A DNA stretch of 64,000 nt, taken from NCBI RefSeq assembly GCF_004366075.1, contig NZ_SODU01000001.1, forward strand, positions 372,001 through 436,000, read 5' to 3'. This DNA comes from Kribbella pratensis (GTDB lineage Bacteria; Actinomycetota; Actinomycetes; Propionibacteriales; Kribbellaceae). Position numbers and translations under genes: made by a program. This document shows positions 36,744 to 44,741 of this stretch, piece after piece (the stretch's first letter is position 1; each line of letters opens with the position of its first letter). Below the pieces are notes generated by a model that saw nothing but the letters and a program-made list of their open reading frames with translations, ran no database searches and was not told the DNA's origin.

Positions 36744-37886
36744 TCAACGGTAGAGCAGGTCGATCGACTCGGCGCGGATGCGCTCCTCGTCGACCTCGAC
36801 GCCCAGTCCAGGGGCGGTGGGGACCGTTGCGACGGCCTTGGTGATGCTCAGCCCGTCCACGTACAGATCGGTCAGCAGCTCCGGCCCGTTGAGCTCGGCG
36901 GGCAGGGCGAGCTCGAGCTGACTGAACACGTGCAGTGCGGCGGCGAACGCGACTCCGCAGTCGGTCAGGCCGCTGGCGAGCAATTCCACGCCGCCCGCCA
37001 GCGCTGTCTGGGCGGTCTTGAGAGCGTTCCGCAGGCCGCCCGACTTGCAGACCTTGACGACGACCAGGTCCGCGGCGTTCAGGCGGATCGCGCGGGCGAG
37101 GTCCTGCGCGGAAAAGCTGCCCTCGTCGATCGCGACCGGAAGGTCGATGAGCTCGCGCACGCGCTGCATGGCGAGCGTGTCGGTGCTCGGCACAGGTTGC
37201 TCGACGCAATGGATCGTGCGGATGTGCGCCGTCCGGTCGCGGAGTTGTTTCAGCGCGGCTGGTCGATACGACTGGTTGGCGTCCAGCCAGAGCGGTTTGC
37301 CGTCGGCAACTTCCGCGACGGTCTCGATCGCGGCCGTGTCCGCGTCCAGGTCGCCGCCGATCTTGACCTTGTACGCCGCATAGTCCGACGACTGGAGAGC
37401 GTGTTCGCGGACCGTTTCCTGGTCGCCGACCCCGATCGCGGAACAGAGCGGGATCTCGTCGTAGATCTTGCCGCCGAGCAGTGCGTGCACGGGGACGCCG
37501 GCGAGCTTGCCGGCCGCGTCGTGCAACGCGACGTCGACGGCGGCGCGGGCGAACGGGAAACCGTTCGAGACGGCGGGGCTGAGGCGTTTGGCGGCGCGCT
37601 GATGGAACAGTTCGACGTCGAACGGCGTGAGTTCGAGAAGGATCGGGGCGAGGTGCCGGCGGATGACGACCGCCATCGTCTCGGCGGTCTCGTAGCTCCA
37701 GCTGGGGAGCGCTCGCTGCTCTCCCCAGCCGACCACACCGTCCTCGGTCGTGAGCTTCACGAAGATCACCGCGCCGGCCTGGTCGGGGGCGGCGTCGGGG
37801 GAGCCGACGGCGCCGCTGCCGAGCACGAACCGGCGCGCGAACGGCACCGCAACCGCAAAGACCTCAACCTGGGTGATGCGGGACAA
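36744..37886 (-). CDS. Enolase-superfamily enzyme, muconate lactonizing enzyme subgroup
   Basis: About 380 residues. Catalytic layout: KxK at 173/175 (YKVKIG), Mg ligands Asp202 (WLDANQS), Glu229 (CVEQP) and Asp254 (AIDEGS), and a second lysine at 278 or 281 (VVKVCKSGG). Lysines on both sides mark the MLE subgroup (cycloisomerases, dipeptide epimerases, OSBS), unlike the Asp-His type at 23481. The likely start is a TTG at 37886 with AGAGGA upstream; an ATG at 37991 would add 35 residues overlapping the dehydrogenase gene. In this operon a sugar-acid lactone or sugar-acid substrate is the best guess. Confidence 0.85.
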   Translation of the reverse strand: MSRITQVEVFAVAVPFARRFVLGSGAVGSPDAAPDQAGAVIFVKLTTEDGVVGWGEQRALPSWSYETAETMAVVIRRHLAPILLELTPFDVELFHQRAAKRLSPAVSNGFPFARAAVDVALHDAAGKLAGVPVHALLGGKIYDEIPLCSAIGVGDQETVREHALQSSDYAAYKVKIGGDLDADTAAIETVAEVADGKPLWLDANQSYRPAALKQLRDRTAHIRTIHCVEQPVPSTDTLAMQRVRELIDLPVAIDEGSFSAQDLARAIRLNAADLVVVKVCKSGGLRNALKTAQTALAGGVELLASGLTDCGVAFAAALHVFSQLELALPAELNGPELLTDLYVDGLSITKAVATVPTAPGLGVEVDEERIRAESIDLLYR

Positions 37887-37924
37887 GATGATCAGTCCTC
37901 TCTCGGTCTGCTCGGCGCGGTGGA

Positions 37925-38962
37925 TCAGGCGGCGATCGACCAGAGGGCGGGATCTACGAAGCTGGGGCCTCGGGTGCCGTCTTCGAGCCACTGGAGGGCG
38001 TCCTTCAGCACGTAGCCCGCGAGTGCGAGGTGGCCCTCGGCGGTGTCGCCGGCGATGTGCGGGGTGAGCAACAGGTTCTCCGCACGGAGAGCGCTCTCGG
38101 CAAGGTCCGGCGGCTCCGGGTCGTAGACGTCGAGCGCGGCGTAGATCCGCCCGGAGACAGCGTGTTCCAGCAGGGCCTGCTGATCGATCGCCGGACCGCG
38201 CGACGAGTTGACCACGACCGCACCGTCGGGCAGCCGCTCGATCAGCTCGCGCGAGATCATGCCCTTCGTCTCGGGCACGTTCGGCACATGGATCGTCAAG
38301 AAGGCGCTCGCTGACGTTTCCGGCAGCTCGGCCAGCCGGACCCCGAGCTCGGCGGCGCGTTCGGCACTCAAGTACGGGTCGTACACGACCACGTCGCAGC
38401 CGAACGGCTTGAGCAGCGTGATCAACGCACGCGCCGTACTGCTCGCGCCGACGATCCCGACCTTCGCGCCGGCCAGCTCATGCCCGCGGTATCCGGTCTG
38501 CTTCCACCCGCCACCGCGGACCGCACCGTCGAACCGGGGCAGCTGCCGAGCCAGCGTGAGCATCGACGCCAGGCAGTACTCACCGACCGACCACGCGATC
38601 CGCGGACCTGCCGAGAACACCCCGACCCCCTGGTCGAGGATGACCGGATCGATGAGGTTCTTCACGGTGCCCGCGGCATGCGCGACGACCTTCGGACCGT
38701 TGCCGTCGGCCCACAGCGCCTTGCCGAGGTGCGGCGTACCCCAGCTGGTAAGCAGCACGTCGGCGCCCTCGGCCAGCAGCGGTACCGCGGCCGGGTCGAG
38801 CGCCGGCGGCCTCGCGAGCGAGCCGTTACCCGTCGTGTGGCCGATGGTGTGGTCGGCGGTTGCCCAGACCACGTCGAAGCGGTCCTCGAGCAGGCGGCGG
38901 GTCTCCGGGTCGATCACGTCGGCGGCGCGTTCGGGGGAGAAAAGGGCAGCGAGTTTCGGCAC
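37925..38962 (-). CDS. D-isomer-specific 2-hydroxyacid dehydrogenase
   Basis: A 345-residue NAD(P)-dependent dehydrogenase. Catalytic Arg is in NSSRGPAID, Glu in VYDPEPPD and His in LTPHIAG. The cofactor loop reads GIVGASSTARALI, an atypical form of the GxGxxG motif. The GTG start has AAGGAG 8 nt upstream. It is the first gene of the operon that includes the enolase-superfamily enzyme, the ABC transporter and the isomerase, and diverges from the LysR gene. Confidence 0.88.
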   Translation of the reverse strand: MPKLAALFSPERAADVIDPETRRLLEDRFDVVWATADHTIGHTTGNGSLARPPALDPAAVPLLAEGADVLLTSWGTPHLGKALWADGNGPKVVAHAAGTVKNLIDPVILDQGVGVFSAGPRIAWSVGEYCLASMLTLARQLPRFDGAVRGGGWKQTGYRGHELAGAKVGIVGASSTARALITLLKPFGCDVVVYDPYLSAERAAELGVRLAELPETSASAFLTIHVPNVPETKGMISRELIERLPDGAVVVNSSRGPAIDQQALLEHAVSGRIYAALDVYDPEPPDLAESALRAENLLLTPHIAGDTAEGHLALAGYVLKDALQWLEDGTRGPSFVDPALWSIAA

Positions 38963-39017
38963 CGTGTCGGCTCCTTCGGTGGTCGGTGATCCGACGGTAG
39001 GCGCTTTCCGTTATGCA

Positions 39018-39043
39018 GGTCCAAGCCCATTTACGTATGGACC
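39018..39043. promoter_or_regulatory. Inverted repeat between LysR gene and dehydrogenase operon
   Basis: GGTCCA (39018-39023) and TGGACC (39038-39043) are perfect inverted copies 14 bp apart in the divergent intergenic region, a spacing plausible for a LysR-type site. It lies 24 bp before the preferred LysR start, and some upstream in-frame ATG codons fall inside it. Confidence 0.4.
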
Positions 39044-39066
39044 GATACCGTGCTTGCATGGCCGCC

Positions 39067-39957
39067 ATGGACCTGTCGCTCCAGCAACTCCGTGGATTCG
39101 TCGCCGTCGCCGAGGAACTGCACTACGGCCGGGCCGCCCAGCGCCTGAACCTGACCCAGCCGCCGCTGACCCGCCAGATCCAGGGCCTCGAGCGCACGCT
39201 CGACGTCCGCTTGTTCGACCGCACCGGCCGCGGCGTGCGGCTGACCGCGGCCGGGGGAGTCTTCCTCGAGCACGCCCGCCGGGTGCTAGCACTGCTGGAA
39301 GTCGCACCCGAGGCGACCCGGCGCGCCGCGGACGGGACGACCGGGACGCTCCGCCTCGCCTTCACCGCGATCGGCGCGTACGCCGTACTCGCCGACTTCC
39401 TGACCATGGTCGGGAAACGGACGCCCGGGGTGACGGCCGAGCTGACCGAACTGGTGAGCCCGGCGCAGTTCGAGGCGCTGGCGAACCTGGAGATCGACCT
39501 CGGCCTGGTGCGCCCGCCGATCCCGGCGCAGTTCGAGTCGTTGCTGGTCCACTCGGAGGACCTGGTCCTCGCCGTACCCGCCTCGCATCCACTGGCGCTC
39601 GGCGACGGGGCGGTCTCGCTGGTGGACGTGACCGACGACTACATCGGGTACAGCCCGGAGGGATCGCAGTACCTGCACGACATCTGTGCGGCGATGATCG
39701 GCATGGATCGCTACGCCGTCAGCCAGTTGGCGTCGCAGGTGCCGACGATGCTCGCGCTGGTCCGCGCCGGCCTGGGCTGCGCGTTGATCCCACGCTCGAT
39801 CATGGCGATGGGTGTCGAGGGCGTCCGCTACCGCGAGCTGGACGCGGCCGACGCGCACTCGGTCACTCTGCACGCCTGCTGGAGCCCCGACAACCCCAAC
39901 CCGGCCCTGCAGCGCCTGGCCGAATCCCTGCGGCTCGATCCGCGCCTCACGACTTGA
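39067..39957 (+). CDS. LysR family transcriptional regulator
   Basis: A 296-residue LysR protein: winged helix at residues 1-60 (LSLQQLRGFVAVAEELHYGR, LNLTQPPLTRQIQGLE), linker helix, and a periplasmic-binding-like effector domain (about 90-296). I prefer the ATG at 39067, giving MDLSLQQLRGF; ATGs at 39058, 39037 and 39013 are also in frame. It diverges from the 2-hydroxyacid dehydrogenase and probably controls that catabolic operon. Its stop codon lies inside the -35 region of the next gene. Confidence 0.88.
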   Translation: MDLSLQQLRGFVAVAEELHYGRAAQRLNLTQPPLTRQIQGLERTLDVRLFDRTGRGVRLTAAGGVFLEHARRVLALLEVAPEATRRAADGTTGTLRLAFTAIGAYAVLADFLTMVGKRTPGVTAELTELVSPAQFEALANLEIDLGLVRPPIPAQFESLLVHSEDLVLAVPASHPLALGDGAVSLVDVTDDYIGYSPEGSQYLHDICAAMIGMDRYAVSQLASQVPTMLALVRAGLGCALIPRSIMAMGVEGVRYRELDAADAHSVTLHACWSPDNPNPALQRLAESLRLDPRLTT

Positions 39958-39984
39958 CTTAGAGCGAACTCTAATTCGTAGGCT
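39954..39984 (+). promoter_or_regulatory. MerR-type promoter with 19-bp spacer
   Basis: The -35 TTGACT (39954-39959) and -10 TAGGCT (39979-39984) are separated by exactly 19 bp. The palindrome TTAGAG-N4-CTCTAA (39959-39974) sits between them. A spacer of 19-20 bp holding a palindrome is the classic target of MerR-family activators, which twist the DNA to align the elements. The -10 ends 7 nt before the SDR start codon, so the mRNA should be leaderless. Confidence 0.75.
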
Positions 39985-39991
39985 CGATGGC

Positions 39992-40936
39992 ATGAGTGCA
40001 CAACACAAGATCGGCTCGGGTTTCGGGCACGACAGCACCGCGGACGACGTCCTCGCCGGGATCGACCTGACCGGCAAGCTGGCGATCGTCACCGGTGGAT
40101 ATTCCGGTCTCGGTCTGGAGACCACCAAGGCGCTGGCGAAGGCCGGCGCCCACGTCGTCGTACCGGCGCGTCGGCCGGACGCGGCCCGGGAAGTTCTCGG
40201 AGAGCTCGCTGAGGTCGACGAGCTGGACCTGGGCTCGTTGGAGAGTGTGGAGGCGTTCGCGGACCGGTTTCTGGCTTCGGGCCGGTCGGTGGACATCGTG
40301 ATCGACAACGCGGCGATCATGGCGTCGCCGGAGACGCGGGTCGGGCCGGGATGGGAGGCGCAGTTCGCGACCAACCACCTCGGGCACTTCGCGCTGGTGA
40401 ACCGGCTGTGGCCGGCGATCGCGGCCGGCGGTGGCGCACGGGTCGTCTCGGTGTCGTCGACCGGGCACCGGCGGTCGGACATCCGGTGGGACGACCTGGA
40501 GTTCCGGCTGGGGTACGACAAGTGGGAGGCGTACGGGCAGGCGAAGACGGCCAACGTGCTGTTCGCCGTCCAGCTCGATGCGCTCGGCAAGGATTTCGGC
40601 GTACGGGCGTTCGCGCTGCATCCTGGCGGGATCCTGACGCCGCTGCAGCGACACCTCGAGAAGCAGGAGATGGTCGACTACGGCTGGATCGACGAGGACG
40701 GCAATCCACTGAACCCGGCGTTCAAGAGCCCGGAGCAGGGCGCCGCGACACAGGTGTGGGCGGCGACGTCGCCGCAGCTCGACGGGATCGGTGGCGTGTT
40801 CCTCGAGGACTGCGAGGTCGCCGAGGTGTCGACCGACGACGCGCCGGGAGTACGCCCGTACGCGATCGACCCCGCGTCGGCGGAGCGACTGTGGACCGTG
40901 TCGGCGCAGCTCACCGGCGTGAACGCATTCGGGTAA
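39992..40936 (+). CDS. SDR family oxidoreductase (WWOX/retinol-dehydrogenase-like)
   Basis: A 314-residue SDR. Cofactor motif TGGYSGLGLETTKALAKAG, NNA-equivalent IDNAAIM, catalytic Ser in VSVSSTGHR and YxxxK in AYGQAKTAN. Arg residues after the second strand (PARRPD) suggest NADP(H). Its promoter is of the MerR type with no ribosome binding site. No MerR gene is adjacent, so the activator is probably encoded elsewhere. Confidence 0.9.
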   Translation: MSAQHKIGSGFGHDSTADDVLAGIDLTGKLAIVTGGYSGLGLETTKALAKAGAHVVVPARRPDAAREVLGELAEVDELDLGSLESVEAFADRFLASGRSVDIVIDNAAIMASPETRVGPGWEAQFATNHLGHFALVNRLWPAIAAGGGARVVSVSSTGHRRSDIRWDDLEFRLGYDKWEAYGQAKTANVLFAVQLDALGKDFGVRAFALHPGGILTPLQRHLEKQEMVDYGWIDEDGNPLNPAFKSPEQGAATQVWAATSPQLDGIGGVFLEDCEVAEVSTDDAPGVRPYAIDPASAERLWTVSAQLTGVNAFG

Positions 40937-40960
40937 GCTGACGCGGTCAGGTAACGGCAG

Positions 40961-41040
40961 ACTGAAGGAGGTGGGACCGATCATCCAGGCAGGTCGGTTG
41001 CTCCCGCCTCGAGTGATCAGCGCCGGCTGATCGCGGGAGC
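40961..41040 (+). promoter_or_regulatory. Structured leader ahead of the HemK-like gene, with possible 19-codon ORF
   Basis: A strong GAAGGAGG (40964-40971) is followed by a 19-codon frame (GTG 40971 to TGA 41030) and by a hairpin in which GCTCCCGC (41000-41007) pairs with GCGGGAGC (41033-41040) and GATCAGC (41015-41021) with GCTGATC (41026-41032). The GTG overlaps the Shine-Dalgarno, so translation of the frame is uncertain. The hairpin itself is strong and could be an attenuator or the terminator of the SDR gene. Confidence 0.4.
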
Positions 41041-41064
41041 CTCGTAGTTCTCTAGGGGTTCAGT

Positions 41065-41883
41065 GTGTCTGTTTCTTCTTCTGCTGTAGAGCTCGGCTCT
41101 GTTGTCGAGCGGTTGCGCGCGTCCGGTTGTGTGTTCGCCGAGGACGAGGCTGCGCTGATCGTCGAGACCGCGCGGGACGCGGCCGAGCTCGCAGCGATGG
41201 TCGACCGGCGGGTTGCCGGCTCGCCGTTGGAGTACGTCGTCGGCTGGGCGTCGTTCCGCGGGCTGCGGATCGCTGTCGATCCCGGGGTGTTCATCCCACG
41301 TCGCCGTACCGAGTTCCTGGTCGCCGAAGCGCTGCGGGTCACCGCCGCGGGCTCGGTGGTGGTCGACCTCGGCTGCGGCTCCGGTGCCCTGGGTGCCGCG
41401 GTCGCGGCTGAGCGCGAGGTGTCGCTGTACGCCGCTGACATCGAGCCGGCCGCGGTGCGATGCGCACGCCGGAACGTGGAGCCGTTTGGCGGAACGGTCT
41501 ATCAGGGCGACCTGTTCGCGGCGTTGCCGGAACGTTTGCGCGGGAAGGTCGACGTACTGCTGGCGAATGTTCCGTACGTGCCGACCGACGAGATCCGGCT
41601 GCTCCCGCCGGAGGCGCGGCTGTACGAGCCGCACGTCACGCTGGATGGCGGACCCGACGGCCTCGCGACCCTGCGTCGCGTGGTCGTCGGTGCCGCGGAG
41701 TGGCTCGGGCCCGGCGGTCAGCTGTTCGTCGAGATGAGCGACCACCAGGCATCCGTCGCGCGGGCGCTGATGATCGAACACAGGCTGGACGCCGAGATCA
41801 CCACGGACGAGGATCTCGGCGCCAACGTCGTACACGGCATCAAACCCGGCGCTGCACATGCAGCAGGTACTCCCGGCGGTTGA
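41065..41883 (+). CDS. HemK/PrmC-like protein N5-glutamine methyltransferase (putative)
   Basis: A 272-residue SAM methyltransferase with motif I DLGCGSGALG (101-110), the HemK-type upstream segment GVFIPRRRTEFLV and the motif NVPY (168-171) in place of NPPY. HemK/PrmC methylates the GGQ glutamine of release factors; this actinobacterial side branch carries NVPY and its substrate is not established. Start is a GTG at 41065. The last 44 bp overlap the convergent ribosomal protection gene. Confidence 0.82.
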   Translation: MSVSSSAVELGSVVERLRASGCVFAEDEAALIVETARDAAELAAMVDRRVAGSPLEYVVGWASFRGLRIAVDPGVFIPRRRTEFLVAEALRVTAAGSVVVDLGCGSGALGAAVAAEREVSLYAADIEPAAVRCARRNVEPFGGTVYQGDLFAALPERLRGKVDVLLANVPYVPTDEIRLLPPEARLYEPHVTLDGGPDGLATLRRVVVGAAEWLGPGGQLFVEMSDHQASVARALMIEHRLDAEITTDEDLGANVVHGIKPGAAHAAGTPGG

Positions 41884-43804
41884 GGGGGTCGTGGTCGGTA
41901 CGCGGGCGTTCCGGGATCGGGCCGGTCACCGGCTGGTAGCGCTCGAAGGCCGACTCCAGGACCCCCTCGCCGCGGGTGAGAGCGGGGAGTTGCTGCTCGA
42001 GTTCGTAGACGGCGGCCGCGGGGATTTCTCCTTCCAGGGTTGAGATTTCCGCGGCCGGCGCCGGTACCTGGGGGATCGCCCGGAGCCGGGCGAGGGCCGC
42101 GAGTACGGCGCGGGTCGTGTCGGTCGGGATCTCCAGACGGAAGCGGTGCATCGGCTCGTGCACCGTCGTACCTGCCTCCTGGAGCGCGGTCATCAGGACC
42201 AGCGGCGTGAGGAACCGGAAGTCGCCGGCCGTGCTGGACATGCTCTTGTCGAACACGGCGTGGGCGTGACTCTGACGGGCGGAGTACCCCGAGTGCGTCA
42301 TCACCACGCGGGCGTCAGGGATCTGCCAGCCGTGGATGCCCTGGTGCAGCGTTTCGCGGACGGTTTCCTCGACGGCCTTGATGAACGCGTACGGCATCGA
42401 GCCGAGTTCGACCTCCAGCTCGAAGGTGACCCCGGCGTCGACCGGTGCCGCTTCGACCCGGAGCCCGACGGTCGCGAGGAACGGGTTCGCGTCCTTCTTG
42501 TTGAACTCGACCGCCTGCCCGGTCCCGGCGATCCGCTCGATGCAGATCGTGGTGGTCTCGCGGAAGTCGACCTCGATCCCGAAGTCCGTTGCCAGCGTGG
42601 ACTCGATGACCTCCTTCTGCACCTCGCCGTACAGGGAAACGTAGGTTTCCTGGCGCAGGTCGTCCTGGCGGAGGTTGATCAGCGGGTCCTGCTCCGCCAG
42701 TTGGGTGAGCGCCACGCGGAGGTTGCCCTTGTCGGAGCGCTTCCTCGGAGTGATCACCGTTTCGAGCGTGGGCGGGGAGAACGCCGGTGCGGAAACAATG
42801 TGTCGTTCCGTTCCGGAAACGTTCCGGAAATCGGTCAGGGTGTCGCCGATGCGGATTTCCGTCAGGCCCCAGAGGCGGCCGATCTGGCCGGCACGGATCG
42901 TCGTCGCGGGGCCTTCGCCGACGACCTCGAGCGCGGTGATCTTCCCGTCGGTGTCGCCGTACCGCACGCGTTCGCGCACGTGGGCCGTGCCGGAGAACAT
43001 CCGGACGTAGGCGATCTTCTCGCCGGCCGGTCCGCGCTCGACCTTGAACACGGTGCCGTCGAGCGGTACGCCGGTGGTGCGGGCGCGGGGGAGCAGTTCC
43101 CGGATGCCGTCGGCGAGCGCTTCCGTGCCCGCGCCGGTGATCGCCGATCCGAAGTACACCGGGTGGACGATCGCCTGATGCGTCTGGGCGATGAGTGCCT
43201 CGGGCAACGACAGTGGCTCGTTGTCGACGTACCGCTGCAGGAGCGCGTCGTCGTGCCGGGTGAGGACCTCCAGAAGGGCGTCCTCCTGCACGATCGGCTT
43301 GAACGTCGCCTCGGGTGTGCCGAGGTACGCCGCCTCGCCCATCGGGACGATCTCCCGGGTGAGTTTCGCGGCGATCTGCTCCAGTACGCCGTCGTACTGC
43401 GCGCCGGTCCGGTCGAGTTTGTTGACGAAGATCAGCGTCGGGATGCGCAGGCGTTGCAGGGTGCGCATGAGTACGCGCGTCTGCGCCTGGACGCCCTCGA
43501 CCGCCGAGACGACCAGGACCGCACCGTCGAGCACGCTCAGCGCGCGCTCCACCTCGGCGATGAAGTCCGGGTGGCCCGGGGTGTCGATCAGGTTGATGCC
43601 GACGTCGCCGATCGTGAACGCCGCGACGGCGGACTTGATCGTGATCCCGCGCTGCCGTTCGAGCGCGAGCGAGTCGGTCTGGGTACTTCCGTCGTCGACG
43701 CTGCCGACCTCGTCGATGACTCCGGCGGCGTACAGCAGCCGCTCGGTCAGGCTGGTCTTTCCGGCGTCAACATGCGCCAGGATCCCAAGATTCAGTAGTT
43801 CCAC
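41840..43804 (-). CDS. TetM/OtrA-type ribosomal protection GTPase
   Basis: A 654-residue translational GTPase related to EF-G. G motifs: HVDAGKTSLTERLL (P-loop), RGIT switch, DTPGHPDF and NKLD. Length and C-terminal EF-G domains (about 330-650) match Tet(M)/OtrA proteins, which remove tetracycline from the ribosome. Whether it gives tetracycline resistance here is inference. The GTG start at 43804 has AAGGA 10 nt upstream and lies inside a leader ORF that overlaps it. The APH-like gene is divergent. Confidence 0.9.
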   Translation of the reverse strand: MELLNLGILAHVDAGKTSLTERLLYAAGVIDEVGSVDDGSTQTDSLALERQRGITIKSAVAAFTIGDVGINLIDTPGHPDFIAEVERALSVLDGAVLVVSAVEGVQAQTRVLMRTLQRLRIPTLIFVNKLDRTGAQYDGVLEQIAAKLTREIVPMGEAAYLGTPEATFKPIVQEDALLEVLTRHDDALLQRYVDNEPLSLPEALIAQTHQAIVHPVYFGSAITGAGTEALADGIRELLPRARTTGVPLDGTVFKVERGPAGEKIAYVRMFSGTAHVRERVRYGDTDGKITALEVVGEGPATTIRAGQIGRLWGLTEIRIGDTLTDFRNVSGTERHIVSAPAFSPPTLETVITPRKRSDKGNLRVALTQLAEQDPLINLRQDDLRQETYVSLYGEVQKEVIESTLATDFGIEVDFRETTTICIERIAGTGQAVEFNKKDANPFLATVGLRVEAAPVDAGVTFELEVELGSMPYAFIKAVEETVRETLHQGIHGWQIPDARVVMTHSGYSARQSHAHAVFDKSMSSTAGDFRFLTPLVLMTALQEAGTTVHEPMHRFRLEIPTDTTRAVLAALARLRAIPQVPAPAAEISTLEGEIPAAAVYELEQQLPALTRGEGVLESAFERYQPVTGPIPERPRTDHDPLNRREYLLHVQRRV

Positions 43805-43868
43805 GCCGCTTCATGTCCTTAGAACAGGTGCCATCGGTCTCCGCAACAGCCATGAAGCGAGGTCGCAT
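43767..43868 (-). CDS. Leader peptide ORF upstream of the ribosomal protection gene
   Basis: A 33-codon ORF with an excellent ribosome binding site (AAAGGAG at 43881-43875, 6 nt before the ATG). It begins MRPRFMAVAETDG and ends 37 bp inside the GTPase gene in another frame. Its strong signal, short size and place in a foldable leader fit a regulatory peptide whose translation senses stalled ribosomes, as for leader peptides of other antibiotic-resistance genes. Confidence 0.65.
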   Translation of the reverse strand: MRPRFMAVAETDGTCSKDMKRRGTTESWDPGAC

Positions 43869-43896
43869 GACGGACTCCTTTACCAGACACCTGTTC
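43822..43896 (-). promoter_or_regulatory. Leader RNA stem (attenuator candidate)
   Basis: GAACAGGTG (43822-43830) and CACCTGTTC (43888-43896) are perfect 9-bp inverted copies. On the mRNA the first arm lies upstream of the leader ORF's Shine-Dalgarno and the second inside its coding part (codons 13-16), so ribosome progress on the leader decides whether the stem can form. Confidence 0.55.
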
Positions 43897-43982
43897 GTTC
43901 GTACGCCCCGAGTACACCAACCCTCTCCACCGACGAACAAACCATTTAGCTCCCACCTACACCCACCCGTAGGCTGACTCGG

Positions 43983-44741
43983 ATGCTCGATCCCATCGCC
44001 CTCGCGGCACCGCACGTCGGCGCCGTCCTCCGTGCGACGCCGGTGAACGGCTTCGTCGGCAACGAGACGTTCCGCCTGGACACGCGCGCCGGCGTCTACT
44101 ACCTGAAGGCGGGCGCGACGGTCGCCGAGGAGGCCGATGCGTGCCGGCTCGCGCGGTCGGTCGGCGTACCTGCGCCGGAGGTGATCGCGTCGTCCCCTCT
44201 GATCACGCGGGAGCTTCCTGGCCGGCCGCTCGCGGCTGACTCACCTGACCTCGGCGCGGTGGTGCGGATGGTTGGAGAGGGCATGCGGCGCGTGCACACG
44301 ATCGTCGACCCGTCGGCGTCCTGGCGAGATCGACTGAGTGGTGTCCTGGACGGGCTGGACGTGTTGCCGGATCGCCTCGCTGCGCGCGTGCGGGAGGTGA
44401 TTCCTCCGTTCATCGACAGTGTCGGCGACGTGACGCCGGTGTTGTTGCACGGGGATCTGCATCTGCGGCACGTGTACGCCGAGGGCGCCGAGCTGACCGG
44501 GATCCTCGACTGGGGCGACACGACGTACGGCGATCCGCTGTTCGATCTCGCCCGGCTGTCCATGGCGGGACCGGACGTGACGGCGATGTTCCTGACCGGG
44601 TACGGCGACGTCGACGCGCCGCCGCGGACGCTGTCGACGTACCGCGTGCTGTGGTCGCTGATCGCATTGCAGGCCGAGCACGCAGCGGGCGGAGACTGGA
44701 TTCAACCGCACCTCGAGGTGATCGCGCGCGACCTCAGTTGA
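43983..44741 (+). CDS. Aminoglycoside-phosphotransferase-like kinase
   Basis: A 252-residue APH-fold kinase. Catalytic loop HGDLHLRHVY and the metal-binding ILDWGD are intact. An N-terminal lobe (GNETFRLDTRAGVYYLKAG) carries the ATP-contacting lysine. The substrate could be an antibiotic or a metabolite. TAGGCT (43970-43975) ends 7 nt before the ATG with no Shine-Dalgarno, so the start is probably leaderless. Divergence from a ribosomal protection gene fits a small resistance locus, but this is inference. Confidence 0.85.
   Translation: MLDPIALAAPHVGAVLRATPVNGFVGNETFRLDTRAGVYYLKAGATVAEEADACRLARSVGVPAPEVIASSPLITRELPGRPLAADSPDLGAVVRMVGEGMRRVHTIVDPSASWRDRLSGVLDGLDVLPDRLAARVREVIPPFIDSVGDVTPVLLHGDLHLRHVYAEGAELTGILDWGDTTYGDPLFDLARLSMAGPDVTAMFLTGYGDVDAPPRTLSTYRVLWSLIALQAEHAAGGDWIQPHLEVIARDLS

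Noticed and set aside
40971..41030. Remnant of an infC-type start (AGGAGG followed by ATC)
   Set aside because: The spacing resembles infC, but the translated sequence does not match IF-3.
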